21,390 nucleotides of DNA from Apostichopus parvimensis (GCA_000934455.1 KN884821.1:42974-64363), one strand, 5' to 3'. Shown: positions 1-8,639, counted from the first letter of the stretch. Made by a program: numbers and translations. The notes: generated by a model not told the origin, from the sequence alone.

Positions 1-240
1 ATGTCTCTCTCTCTCTCCACGTATGTCTCTTTACATGACTCTCTCTTCATATCACTCTAATATATCTCCACATACCCCTCGGTCTCTACATATCTTTCTG
101 TACATGTCTCTCCCTAAATGTCTTTCTATGCATATCTCTCTATACATGTCTCTCTCTACATGTGTCTCACTACATGACTCTCTCTACATGACTCTCTCTG
201 CATGTCTCTCTATACATGTCTCTCTCTCTCCACCTCTCTC
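1..240. repeat. CT-rich degenerate tandem array
   Basis: The stretch is built from diverged copies of a short unit combining TCTCTCTCT with ACATG or CATGTC, roughly 12 to 28 bp apart. Reading frames across it give only low-complexity protein (Ser, Leu, Tyr, Met, His), so it is not coding. It lies at the window edge within or beyond the intron left of the 467-634 exon, and may continue outside the window. Confidence 0.75.
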
Positions 241-249
241 CCTTTACCT

Positions 250-415
250 ATATCGTCTGCTATAACCACAATGATCACATTTGCAAGCTGTTCGCTTCAG
301 TCAATATTCTCAAACTTTCTGATTTAATCAATGTTCATACAACCACTTTTGCACAGGGCTTCAACAGCACCGTACCGACAGAGCGTCTCGCACGCACCAC
401 TGTATTTCACGATAA
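250..415 (+). mobile_element. Possible LINE C-terminal fragment
   Basis: The plus-strand frame reads ICKLFASVNILKLSDLINVH followed by TTTFAQGFNSTVP and then LARTTVFH. This resembles the segment after the reverse transcriptase in CR1/L2-type LINEs, where a short ILKLxDL helix precedes a region ending in a leucine-proline pair and a later RTxxF motif. The minus-strand LINE at 15415-15834 has a comparable LNLLKLTDPININLA segment, which supports the reading. It is short, has no catalytic residues, and lies antisense to the host gene in the intron after the 467-634 exon. A chance likeness cannot be excluded. Confidence 0.42.
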
Positions 416-466
416 TAATTGTTGGAAATGATTCTTAATTTACGTTAATTTCTTGTTTTGCGTTAC

Positions 467-634
467 CTTCTTGTTCTTTAATCTGTTTTGTTAAGAAAAC
501 CGAGAGTCTGGAAAGAGTCACTGCAGCTCCAATATGTACTCCTGTGTCTGATACTTCCATTCCATTGAGCTGATGGATATGTTTAGCATTGATGAACACC
601 GGGTAATACTGGTTTTTAAATTTGACTTCAATAC
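467..634 (-). CDS. XDH: XDH-family exon: FAD-domain segment
   Basis: This 168-nt exon starts at an AAAG/GTATTG acceptor and ends at a GAAG/GTAACG donor. Two bases complete the glycine codon begun in the exon at 1296-1443; 55 codons and one base follow. It begins IEVKFKNQYYPVFINAKH and continues with LNGMEVSDTGVHIGAAVTLS. In xanthine dehydrogenases this stretch follows the NTEIG loop and is part of the FAD-binding domain, where GxxIGAAxxLS is a family hallmark. The frame is open with no damage. The next exon (the equivalent of the FRGVLEQLRWFA region) was not seen to the left, so it must lie beyond the window or be hidden in positions 1-466. Confidence 0.85.
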
Positions 635-1295
635 CTTTCGATAAAAGGAACATACTTTGAGGCAATGCAATGACCTGAGAGGGTGATGTTCTGGTCTGTG
701 AATATGTGCAAACTGACAACTGACGGGAGGAAAGGATTAATTTCAGCCCTGTTAATAATCATGCATTGTCTCTCTTAAAGTTAATGCAGATGAGTGTTGA
801 AATAACTGCTGTTAAATCTACTGCATTTGGCCTACTGGTGTCGTCATCACTGTATGTTACTTTTAAATTCATGCTGTAGATTTAATTAATTGAATGCCAG
901 TGTTGTAGCCATTGTATGCTACTATTAAATTCATTGCACAAAAAGTGTTGCAATCACTGCTTTCATGGCACTGTTAAATTCATTGCAGACTAATAATGAG
1001 AGCAATACAGGCCACCATTAATAGTAGGCTAGTTTTGTATTCAAAAGTTTCAAAATGTGAATCATGAGGAGGGTGTATTCATATGCAGATGAAATATCAA
1101 CCTCAGTTTACCAACATCTTGTTTTAGATCAAATCGTCTTGGCTTTTCGTAGAGACTGAGCATGCGCGATGAATGTAGTTTAAAGCCAGACATATCCCAT
1201 TCAACCATTAGCCTAAAGTAGCAAGAATATATTTTAACCACATGACACCGTTTATTGATCGTTTGAACTCTGGACAAGGTAGAATGATCTTTTAC
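635..1295 (-). other. Intron with a degenerate TTAAATTCATTGCA repeat
   Basis: This 661-bp intron of the XDH-family gene separates exons 1296-1443 and 467-634. About 780-1000 (plus strand) holds several diverged copies of a unit with an ACTGTTAAATTCATTGCA core, spaced roughly 55 to 60 bp. A 71-codon minus-strand frame at 1062-1277 shows no family resemblance and is interpreted as chance. Confidence 0.6.
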
Positions 1296-1443
1296 CTATT
1301 TCTGTATTTCCCATGATCATCTTGGCCTTTGGGTAAGTTCTCTTCAAGTGAAGTAATCTATCCATAGTAAGTGGTTGAAACCATTTAACCCGATCTGATC
1401 GAAATACCACGCAATCTTTTCCTTGCGTCTTGTTACCTTTGAT
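1296..1443 (-). CDS. XDH: XDH-family exon: entry into the FAD domain
   Basis: This exon has 49 codons plus one base. It opens after a good pyrimidine-rich acceptor (TTTTTTTCGGTAG/ATC) and closes at G/GTAAAA. It starts IKGNKTQGKDCVVFRSDR, then VKWFQPLTMDRLLHLK, and ends KMIMGNTEI. The F-x-x-x-R-V-x-W-x-x-P-x-x-x-x-x-L-L pattern and the GNTEIG loop are characteristic of the FAD-binding (CO dehydrogenase flavoprotein-like) domain of xanthine dehydrogenase and aldehyde oxidase; the loop contacts the FAD pyrophosphate. The split glycine codon is completed by the first two bases of the exon at 467-634, so the phase (1 then 2) agrees. Confidence 0.9.
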
Positions 1444-1787
1444 CTACCGAAAAAAATGAAACAAAATAATGTCAACTTTTTATTTGTGCATTTCTGAAGG
1501 TAACTGCACTTCAGCCACCACCACCATAACTATAGCCTCACATGTGGAGCATATATAGATACACATGGTGAACTACATCACAAATTTACTCTGTGAGTGA
1601 ATGGAAGAGCATTATTATATACCGTACCATCATTTCGAAAAACAAAATGTTATGTTGAAACACTTCCTACACTAGTTTTTGCTGAATGTCGGACCGAAAT
1701 TAAATAGTTTAAAACAGTTTTTCTTTCTTTCATTCTTTAATGCAATGTAATGATATGATCAAACATTTAGTTTAGTGACTTTCTTAC

Positions 1788-1871
1788 CAATAAATCGGGC
1801 GGGAAAATAACATCTTGTGTTGGATCGTACGGGATCCAATCGTGTGTCCTGACTAAAGGCGTGGAGATCAC
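1788..1871 (-). CDS. XDH: XDH-family exon: linker before the FAD domain
   Basis: This exon has 28 codons, with acceptor ACCACAG/GTG and a strong donor TTG/GTAAGA, both phase 0. The peptide is VISTPLVRTHDWIPYDPT followed by QDVIFPPDLL. The YDPTQ-x-x-IFPP-x-LL block is a strongly conserved landmark at the end of the inter-domain linker of eukaryotic xanthine dehydrogenases, just before the FAD domain. A second acceptor 16 bp upstream (TATTATCAG/T, exon start 1887) would change the phase and is less likely, because the preceding exon ends in phase 0. Confidence 0.9.
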
Positions 1872-2801
1872 CTGTGGTTCAAAGACACTGATAATAGTTG
1901 TCAGATGTATAGTTTTATAAATATAGTTGTAAAAAATATAACAGCACAATTATTTTTACTAAGGTGAGTCCACTTGATATATACTGTGGGAAGAAAGGAG
2001 GTTATAAGCAGCTGGTATAAAGGGCGTGGTGGGTATGTTGTAGTTTGCTGCCGAAAAACTCTTAAGATATATTTTCTTCACCAATAAGACAACATTAAGA
2101 AATACATTTTTCAAGTGTGCATATTGATCAGCTATTCGAAAGGTTGATCAACCCATTGCACACATCTCATCTGATAGGAATGTTTAACCTACTGTCATCA
2201 ACCGGGGGAGCAGACCCAGCCATGATGATACGCTTTAATGTTGCACACTCTATAAAGTTCTACAAGTATTATACATAACTAACTTTTTAAGGGTTCAATA
2301 TCTTGTTAAAGCTTTTAATTGTTAGGGTACATGTAAAAACGATGCATGTTTCCGGTTTATCATGCCATTGCTTGGTTGTATAACCTTAGTAAACCTGTGT
2401 ATATTCTTTGTGTGTTTTGGTGAAGGTGAAAACCTACTCCCACCAAGCAGGCACTAACAAAGCAGCGCAGCAAAACAGGAGATTCATCTTACCGGAGAGG
2501 AATAGCTGACCAACTCCCAATCAAACATGCACTACTGAAGGGGCGATACACTGTATTAAGTGTTGCAAGTGTTACACATGAAGAGGTATCAAAGACAAAT
2601 ATATTGCTCATGTGTTTAGGAAGCAATTTCATAAGATAATTTACTAGCGTTGTTTATACTCGAATACAACTTCTTTCTGGGTATCTTGATGAGCCACGCC
2701 GTCACTAATTCTTAAACGAAACCTGTTGAATCTGCATTAAGTTGCTGGAATTACCAGAAATATCGTTATATTTAGCATAGTTAGTTGTTCAACTGAGGAA
2801 C
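1872..2801 (-). other. Intron stretch, nothing recognised
   Basis: This is the exon-free part of the intron between exons 3100-3162 and 1788-1871, outside the minisatellite. I see no coding likeness, transposon protein or RNA gene. A donor-like CTCTCCG/GTAAGA exists on the minus strand near 2490-2505, but the sequence before it gives no family peptide and does not fit the phase. Confidence 0.5.
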
Positions 2802-3079
2802 ACGCATAGGGTAACCATAGTTGTTTCTATAAACGCATAGAATAATCATAGTTGTTTCTATACGCATAGAATAATCATAGTTGTTACATTATATGCATAG
2901 AGTAATCATAGTTGTTTCTATATACGCATACAGTAATCATAGTTGTTTCTATATACGCATACAGTAATCATAGTTGTTTCTATATACGCATAGAGTAATC
3001 ATAGTTGTTTCTATATACGCATACAGTAATCATAGTTGTTTCTATATACGCATAGAGTAATCATAGTTGTTTCTATATA
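2802..3079. repeat. 31-bp minisatellite, nine copies, next to an exon
   Basis: Nine head-to-tail copies of a 31-bp unit run from ACGCATAGAGTAATCATAG into TTGTTTCTATAT. The first three or four copies have diverged (GGGTAACC, a 29-bp copy, a TTACATTAT ending). The later ones are nearly identical and differ mostly by CATACAG versus CATAGAG, in the order CAG, CAG, GAG, CAG, GAG. On the minus strand the array begins about 20 bp after the splice donor of exon 3100-3162, so it lies at the 5' end of that intron. Confidence 0.93.
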
Positions 3080-3099
3080 AGCATTTTTCTGGACCTTAC

Positions 3100-3162
3100 C
3101 GTTTCCTCTTCTACAAATGAATTACGGCAGCAACCATGTTTGTCCCTCTCTCCACAGCAACC
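3100..3162 (-). CDS. XDH: XDH-family small exon: cysteine-rich linker
   Basis: This 63-nt exon (21 codons) is in phase 0 at both ends, with acceptor TTTTCAATAG/GGT and donor ACG/GTAAGG. The peptide is GCCGERDKHGCCRNSF and then VEEET. Eukaryotic xanthine dehydrogenases carry a variable, disordered linker with CC pairs directly after the second [2Fe-2S] cluster; in mammals, cysteines in this region are involved in converting dehydrogenase to oxidase. The position directly after FRTFTK and the two CC pairs fit that linker. It is too short to be found by frame length and was identified from context, phase and the cysteine pattern. Confidence 0.82.
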
Positions 3163-3399
3163 CTATTGAAAATTCAATTCATTACTAAGTTGATAAATAG
3201 GGGCTACTGAAGAATAGTTTCTTTATTGCTTATCATCCAGCAAACCTAATATAATAACAATATGTTCATTTATGTATATGGTTTCACTTTGATGTTGTGT
3301 ATCAACTCTGTGACGTGGGTAACTTTTATAGAGTCGGGTACAGAAAACTGATGGGGTTTGGGTTTTTTTTCCAGGAGAGTAGATGTTACAGAGACCTCA

Positions 3400-4060
3400 G
3401 ATAGAACATTTGAAATTTGAACAATATATTCCAAAATTCCAACGATGTTATCTAGAAAATCTCAACTTCTATCGAACAGTTTAAAAGTTTGAGAACAAGT
3501 CCAAATTGTGACTTGTCTCTCTACAGTTTCAACGTTGACTCGACATTTCGACTATTTTATCTCATAAAATTTGAGTATCTTCTTAACATTTTGAATTTTA
3601 TATTGACATTGTGAAGTTGTTTCTCGTAAGGTGGACTTATGAACCATACGTTAGACTGTGTCTTTAAAGGTCGTCTATGGTCTGTGACGAATATATGCGA
3701 ATATGATTTGGCTTCCTAAATTTGAATTATTTTATTTCAAACGACCTAATCGATATTTCGACTTGTGACTGTTTTTGTTTTTGTTTTTGTTTTTTGTTTT
3801 TGTTTTTGTTTTTTGTTTTTGTTTTTCTAAAATTGTTTTTCTAAAAAGTGGAAATATGGAAAATAAGATACAGGAAATTGCGACAAATGTCGACTATTCT
3901 ATCTCAAAATGATATTTCAGCTATTGTGAAATTAGTGAATTTTAGACTTATTCTGCGACATTTTACAGTGAAACTACAACGTTGTGTCTTCTCTGGAATT
4001 TCGACTCTTTATCTTGAAATATTGACTGTTTATTTCGGTTCTTTTATATGATAATTTTTC
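3400..4060. repeat. Degenerate TTTCGAC...TATCTCAAAAT repeat
   Basis: Diverged motifs of the type ATTTCGACTATTTTATCTC and AAAATTT recur every few tens of bases across this intron segment. A similar word set (GCTATTTTATTCCAAAAT, ATTTTATCTCAAAATTT) returns around 10500-10700, so this looks like a dispersed or old satellite-like family. A 67-codon frame at 3848-4051 is made of the same words and is not a gene. Confidence 0.45.
3771..3826. repeat. TTTTTG simple repeat
   Basis: A run of GTTTTT and GTTTTTT units covers about 56 bp inside the larger degenerate repeat. On the minus strand, the sense strand of the host gene, it reads CAAAAA. Confidence 0.9.
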
Positions 4061-4700
4061 AAAATAAACCGTTTGAAACAGAGTGGCTATAATCTCCGTG
4101 GGTTACTTGCCAAGCAATAATTGAGAAAACTTCAAACTTCAAGCATTAAATAAATTATGTATGGAGTACAGTCTAGCACATCCATTCGAGTATTAATGAG
4201 ACAAGTCACATTTACTTTATGTGACCACTTAGCAATCTGACATTTGTGACGTCAGTATCTCTTAGGGTCAGTTAAAATCACCTCATAATGGGTACAAACA
4301 AAACATTTATGAGTAAGGGAAGAAACAATCTGATAATTTCATGTTTTGATGTGAAATAAAAACTTGTTGAAATTATTTCAAATTTATTATATTTGCACCA
4401 ATACACAATTGACACTCTAGCTCTAAGCAATAGCATGCCATGTGGCATATCTTCAATATAGGATTTATTCTTAAAAAATTCATTACAGCAGATTAGTCAA
4501 GTTTCGTTTGAAATAGCAAAAAAAGAAAGACTGTAAGTTTTATATTTTCAATGTGCTTAAATTGAACATGACTATTTGAAGCAGAAAATTTTAGAAGGAT
4601 TTGCAGTTACAATACTACTTTTTTGCTTCCTAATTATCTTCATACGGTGAAACAAGTTTCAAAAGTTATATCAATTCCAAGAAATAAACGAATTTTATAT
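4060..4700. other. Intron stretch, nothing recognised
   Basis: AT-rich intronic sequence between the degenerate repeat and the GACCTC-type dispersed repeat. No coding similarity, RNA gene or clear repeat was seen on either strand. Confidence 0.5.
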
Positions 4701-4704
4701 ATTT

Positions 4705-5045
4705 TCTCTGTTGACTTCAAATGACTTTTGACCTCTTCCAATTTCAATAGGTTTCTTGTACTCGCTAAGACAAAGCAACATTCCAAGTATCAAGCTCAGT
4801 CATGTACTTTGCGGGTCATCGTATTCACAAGCTGGTGTCGCACACACATGTGCACACATGTTTGCATAACATTCAGACCGAGGACCCCATTGTATTTTCC
4901 ATTGTTCAAATTCACGTACCCTAACCTTAACAATACTCCATACAATAGAATTCTTCCGAGGACGTGGTGATTCTTTAGAAATCACAACCGAGGACCTGAA
5001 ATTCTTTTGTTCAAGTCCTCGGTCAGATAGAAAAACAAACGGACC
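4705..5045. repeat. Dispersed GACCTC/CA-rich repeat with CCGAGGAC words
   Basis: The stretch TTTTGACCTCTTCCAATTTC, then AATAGGTTTCTTGTACTCGC and CCAAGTAT, matches the pattern seen again at 9170-9250 (TTTGACCTCTACCAATTTC, AATAGGGTTTTGTACTCA, ACCAAGTATG). It is followed by a CACACACATGTG tract and then by CCGAGGAC near 4879, 4958 and 4988, and its reverse complement (GTCCTCGG) near 5016, so parts can pair. Frames on both strands across it are chance products. Confidence 0.6.
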
Positions 5046-5473
5046 CACACAAACGCCAACTTGAATGCTAATATTACTTGCCTACCTAAGGCAACAACCC
5101 AAAAATGGTCTTTCATCAAAATTTGTACCTCTTTGTGTCAAAATGGGGAGCTTATCGACATTTTTATTGAAGAAAATGGAGGGGTATATTATAAGGAGCA
5201 TGACCCGAAATTGTGATTATTTGATGCACAGGCATTCTGTCTGCTAGTACGAAGGATCCAGCTGAATGACTCAGCAGTATAATGGAGGGATCAATGTTTA
5301 TAACAGTGGAAATGCAGAAACATATTTTCTATACTACTCCTACTTGGAAGGGGGTTGCTGCCCAACCAATACAAAACCCATCTCCCCCACGTTTCATGCA
5401 TTTTCTCCTGTGAAATACCTTATCAAATCCATCCACACAAATACCAACTATCGTAAATGCATTTGAACTTTAC

Positions 5474-5662
5474 CTTGGTGAAAGTCCTGAATCCTTCCAG
5501 AATTGGTCGGTAACCTGTACAGCGACACAAATTTCCTTCCAGTGCATGGTGTACTTCTTCCATTGACGGTACTGGATTATTGCGCAATAGGGTATACATT
5601 GACATTACAAATCCAGGGGTGCAAAACCCACACTGGGAACCATGCGCTTTGGCTATTCGTTC
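5474..5662 (-). CDS. XDH: XDH-family exon: second [2Fe-2S] cluster
   Basis: This exon has exactly 63 codons, phase 0 at both ends, with acceptor TTTCACTCAAG/GAA and donor AAG/GTAAAG. It contains [37 protein letters not shown], and [17 protein letters not shown] ending TFTK. The C-G-F-C pair and the C-R-C pair are the four cysteine ligands of the alpha-helical [2Fe-2S] domain of the molybdo-flavoenzyme family; TGYRPI is also diagnostic. The RIAK-x-HG and GFRTF wording favours xanthine dehydrogenase over aldehyde oxidase. This cluster relays electrons between the molybdenum centre and the other cluster and FAD. It is the most secure exon in the window. Confidence 0.96.
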
Positions 5663-5838
5663 CTTGAGTGAAATGGACACAATATTAGGAAACAGTTATT
5701 TATAACACCATGAACTCGTTATAGACATCGTTCAATTTTAGCTTTTCATTGTTGTGCTCACTGTACTAATTTGTAGTTTGAAAAAAACTTAAGTTGCCAT
5801 TGCATTATTGTTGCTCATTGATAGACATAATGAAACTG

Positions 5839-6062
5839 TTCTTTCATATCATACTCGTGATATTATATTGTACATTCATATCATACTCGTGATATTATAT
5901 TGTTCATTCATATCATACTCGTGATATTATATTGTTCATTCATATCATACTCGTGATATTATATTGTTCTTTCATATCATACTCGTGATATTATATTGTT
6001 CTTTCATATCATACTCGTGATATTATATTGTTCATTTATATCATACTCGTGATATTAAATTG
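5839..6062. repeat. 32-bp minisatellite, seven copies, with inverted repeat
   Basis: Seven uninterrupted copies of a 32-bp unit start at 5839, 5871, 5903, 5935, 5967, 5999 and 6031. Each begins TTCATTCATA or TTCTTTCATA and contains ATATCATACTCGTGATAT, in which ATATCA and TGATAT are reverse complements around a six-base loop. The copies differ at only a few positions (TAC/TTC start, CATT/CTTT, TTTATA in the last). The array lies in the 658-bp intron between exons 6321-6423 and 5474-5662. Confidence 0.96.
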
Positions 6063-6320
6063 TTGCTTCGTGAAGTTAGCCTTTCGTCACCAAAGATGTA
6101 ACAATAGGTATAAGCAGAACATAAAGTGATTTTTTGCTTTGATACTTTCAACATTTTCCTGTTCCTTGAACATATAACCGACGTAAAATAAAATATTTGT
6201 TGCTTGTTGAATTGTGTTTAATCCTAATTACAGACCTAATTTAGAGCCTAAATATGCCTCAGAATTCAAAAATGTTCACATAAATTATGTTTTCTCCTGG
6301 GGAGTCGACTTTAAAAATAC

Positions 6321-6423
6321 TGGATGGAGTTTGGTGGTGGTGCTACCGATTCCTTCAACTGTGGTCACTGACATACCGTTCACGCAACACACTGGAGTCA
6401 AACACGCATTGACCGCCACATGA
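6321..6423 (-). CDS. XDH: XDH-family exon: first-cluster cysteine and hinge
   Basis: This 103-nt exon is one base plus 34 codons, with acceptor AAATTTAAAG/T and donor CCA/GTATTT. It encodes [16 protein letters not shown], then [18 protein letters not shown]. The NACL-x-P-x-C block provides the last cysteine ligand of the plant-ferredoxin-like [2Fe-2S] cluster, and [16 protein letters not shown] is a near-invariant family signature leading into the second cluster. Splicing directly to ERIAKAHG gives LHP-ERIA, two residues shorter than the LHPVQERIA typical of the family. The intron's first codon would read Val, so the donor may have shifted. The split codon with the exon at 8541-8634 (TG plus T) gives Cys. 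Confidence 0.9.
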
Positions 6424-6488
6424 CTTTAAATTTAAGGATGAAACGTATTACTAGGTAAACTTACATTCCAAACCAAAACCAGTTATAA

Positions 6489-8027
6489 CAGGGGCGGATC
6501 CAGGGGGGGCCCGGGGGGCCCGGGCCCCCCCCCTTTTTGAAAATCCTGAATTTTTTTTACCGCGTTCGAGGGAAAGGGCCCCATGCGTGATGAAAAAATT
6601 AAAAGGAAAAACATCATATGGAGTCTCGAAGTGTGAAAATTATTTGTATACAAAAATGTAGGTGTTGGGTAGGGTGAGCCGTACGGCACTTTGGAAATTT
6701 CAGGAAATACCGAGCCGATTCGGGAAATTTTGGATTCCATTTCGGGATAAACAAATTTTGAGTGTGGAAGCACTGAGCACGATGCACTTTTAACGTACGT
6801 TCGCGGCAGTCCGGATCAGTGGCGTCGTGCCCATTGGGGCCCGGGGGGGCACAGGCCCCCCCCCCCCCCAAATTTTGTCAAAGGTGTCATAAAATTTTGT
6901 CATAATTTAAAAAAAAAGTGTTTTCGAACAGTGTCAGCAACTGAATTTCTTGTAGGGCCTACGAGGAATGGGGCTTCTGTTGACTGCTTGGTCAATGGTT
7001 GTAAATTGTTGGTATTCAGTCAATCGAAAAAGTTAAATATTTACTGGTTGATAACTAATGAACCAAATGTGCCATCAACGCTGACATCGTTGAACAATAT
7101 TATATATACGTAGTCCCAGAGTAAGTGCAACCCGTTACCTTTGCCAAAGTCAGTCAATTTTCCATGAAAAATGGCAAATTTTTTAATTGTTTTCTAAGCC
7201 TGTAACAAAGTTCGGAAAGTTAAGATAAATGTAGTGAACGGAGATTATGGGACTCCATGTGAACTTCTTCTTAAGTAATACAATCAGTTCGCTAAAAGGT
7301 CCACCAGGATAAATTTTCCTCATGATCTGATAGGTAGTTTTGAAAAAAATGAATAATAATAACGGCATAGCTTTTTCTTTACCCAGTCACCACTTCTCAC
7401 GGGCATGGGCGGCGATCATGGATCAACCAACACAAAAATGTTTCGATTTCTTAAATTTTGGGCGCTTCTGGGAGACGAGGGATTGGTAAACTGAGGAATA
7501 AATGGCGATCACTTCCTTCGAGAATATTTCACAAAATAAAAAATTGCCGGAAATTTTGATCAATTTTAGGGGTGTTGCTTACTGCCATAAAGCACGGGAA
7601 GTGCCGTTTCCTGCAATCTGAGGGGTCTGCCAGACAAAAATTTTTCTTGTACGCTGCGCGCCAACCCGTGGTGGCGCTCCGCTTAGATAGTCATCACCTG
7701 CTCACGGCCCCCCCCCAAAAAAATATTTTCGCACGACGCCCCCCGGATCCAGTAAGCACGAAGCTAGCAGAGAGGGAAACGACTCGCAACTAGCTCGAAA
7801 TTGCAAATATATGCCCGGCAAACCATGAATACATGATTTATTAGAAATAAATTTTACTCCAAACTTTCACGAAAAGTACCACCAGATTGCACCGAGGACC
7901 TCCATATTTTGTGAAATTTTCCAAAGGGGAGGGGGGCACCTACTCCCCTTAGACCCCTCCCCCAGGACGACGATTAGGCATTTCCCATCTGGGCCCCCCC
8001 TTCGGCGAAATCCTGGATCCGCCACTG
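6489..8027. mobile_element. hAT-like non-autonomous DNA transposon
   Basis: The left end CAGGGGCGGATCCAGG and the inverted right end CAGTGGCGGATCCAGG match at 15 of 16 bases, both leading into GGGGGGGCCC-type tracts. The five bases TATAA lie immediately outside both ends (6484-6488 and 8028-8032) and look like a target-site duplication. CAGxGGCGGATCCAGG ends with G/C runs are typical of hAT-type elements, though most hATs duplicate 8 bp, so the subgroup is uncertain. The 1539-bp interior encodes no recognisable transposase. It fills most of the intron between exons 8541-8634 and 6321-6423. Confidence 0.72.
6817..7742. mobile_element. Possible second hAT-like element nested inside the first
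   Basis: CAGTGGCGTCGTGC at 6817-6830 is followed by a G/C-run segment, like a transposon end. Its inverse core GCACGACGCC occurs at 7731-7740. CCGGAT lies just outside both ends (6811-6816 and 7743-7748), which would be the target duplication. The right end lacks the expected terminal ACTG, reading CC instead, so it is mutated or the pairing is coincidental. No transposase was recognised; the plus-strand frame at 7572-7793 has no known domain. Confidence 0.45.
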
Positions 8028-8392
8028 TATAATGTCAGAGGCAACTGGAAAGGACGAAAGTGAATGAATGTGTTACTCATTTCGCAACTTCATTTGAAGA
8101 GTGGGTAGAGTGGGGACTGCGTAAAGTTAGATGATAGACACCCTACATTGACCAAGTGCCTCCGGGGACTAATATCTTCCTAAAGTTTTGAAGATAAACA
8201 ATCTAACAAGCTGCAATGTTTCTAGACTTGTGACTGAGGACGACTCGACTAAAATCTATTCAATTGTGCCTTCATTCTAAGCCCTGAAAGAGCAAAATCT
8301 TTAGTCAAACAAATTGCTATAAATTATTATCTATTAAAGACGTTTCATGCTCTGAGTGATTCCTAATATTCTATATTAGTCCAGCAATTTCT

Positions 8393-8522
8393 TCATGCAT
8401 TCTTGCTGATTCATGCATTCATGCATTATTCTATTGCATTATTCTATTGTAGTATTCTATTGCATGCATTATTCTATTGCATGCATTATTCATGCATTAT
8501 TCATGCATTATTCTATTGTCTG
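8393..8522. repeat. ATGCATT / TATTCTATTG short tandem array
   Basis: Irregular copies of ATTCATGCATT and ATTATTCTATTGCATGC are interleaved. ATGCAT and TGCATGCA are self-complementary, so the strand is rich in small palindromes. The array ends within about 15 bp of the donor of exon 8541-8634, on its intron side. Confidence 0.85.
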
Positions 8523-8540
8523 CAGCTTTCAAAAGGATAC

Positions 8541-8634
8541 CAAATGCCACCGTCTTCATCTTTCCATGACAGCATGACTGTGCAAGCACCACATCCACCT
8601 TCAGCGCACGCGATCTTTGTTCCTCTCAGCATCA
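8541..8634 (-). CDS. XDH: XDH-family exon: first [2Fe-2S] cluster
   Basis: This exon is two bases, 30 codons, then two bases; acceptor AAAATGGGCAG/TG, donor TTTG/GTATCC. The peptide is [18 protein letters not shown] followed by [18 protein letters not shown] is the signature of the plant-ferredoxin-like [2Fe-2S] domain at the N-terminus of xanthine dehydrogenase, with three of the four ligand cysteines. The usual glycine after the first cysteine is alanine here (CAEGG rather than CGEGG). The acceptor has a poor pyrimidine tract. It must follow an exon ending one base into a codon; that upstream exon, with the VNG and DPETTLL segments and the start codon, was not found. Confidence 0.9.
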
Positions 8635-8639
8635 CTGCC

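Noticed and set aside
23..265. 80-codon plus-strand frame
   Set aside because: Translation of the CT-rich simple repeat; low complexity and no domain.
2455..2530. Donor-like CTCTCCG/GTAAGA on the minus strand, considered as an extra XDH exon
   Set aside because: The preceding sequence has a stop in the required phase and no family peptide; the linker exon at 3100-3162 already joins in phase to 1788-1871.
2802..3079. Regular repeats resembling a CRISPR array
   Set aside because: The units are contiguous with no unique spacers, and the DNA is clearly eukaryotic. The same applies to 5839-6062 and 12546-12977.
4728..5048. Overlapping frames on both strands
   Set aside because: They cover a dispersed repeat with CA-rich and CCGAGGAC words and show no protein family resemblance.
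6214..6423. 69-codon plus-strand frame
   Set aside because: It is the antisense shadow of the XDH exon at 6321-6423.
6483..6871. Two overlapping minus-strand frames with Pro/Gly-rich ends
   Set aside because: They lie within the hAT-like element and the Pro/Gly runs come from its G/C tracts.
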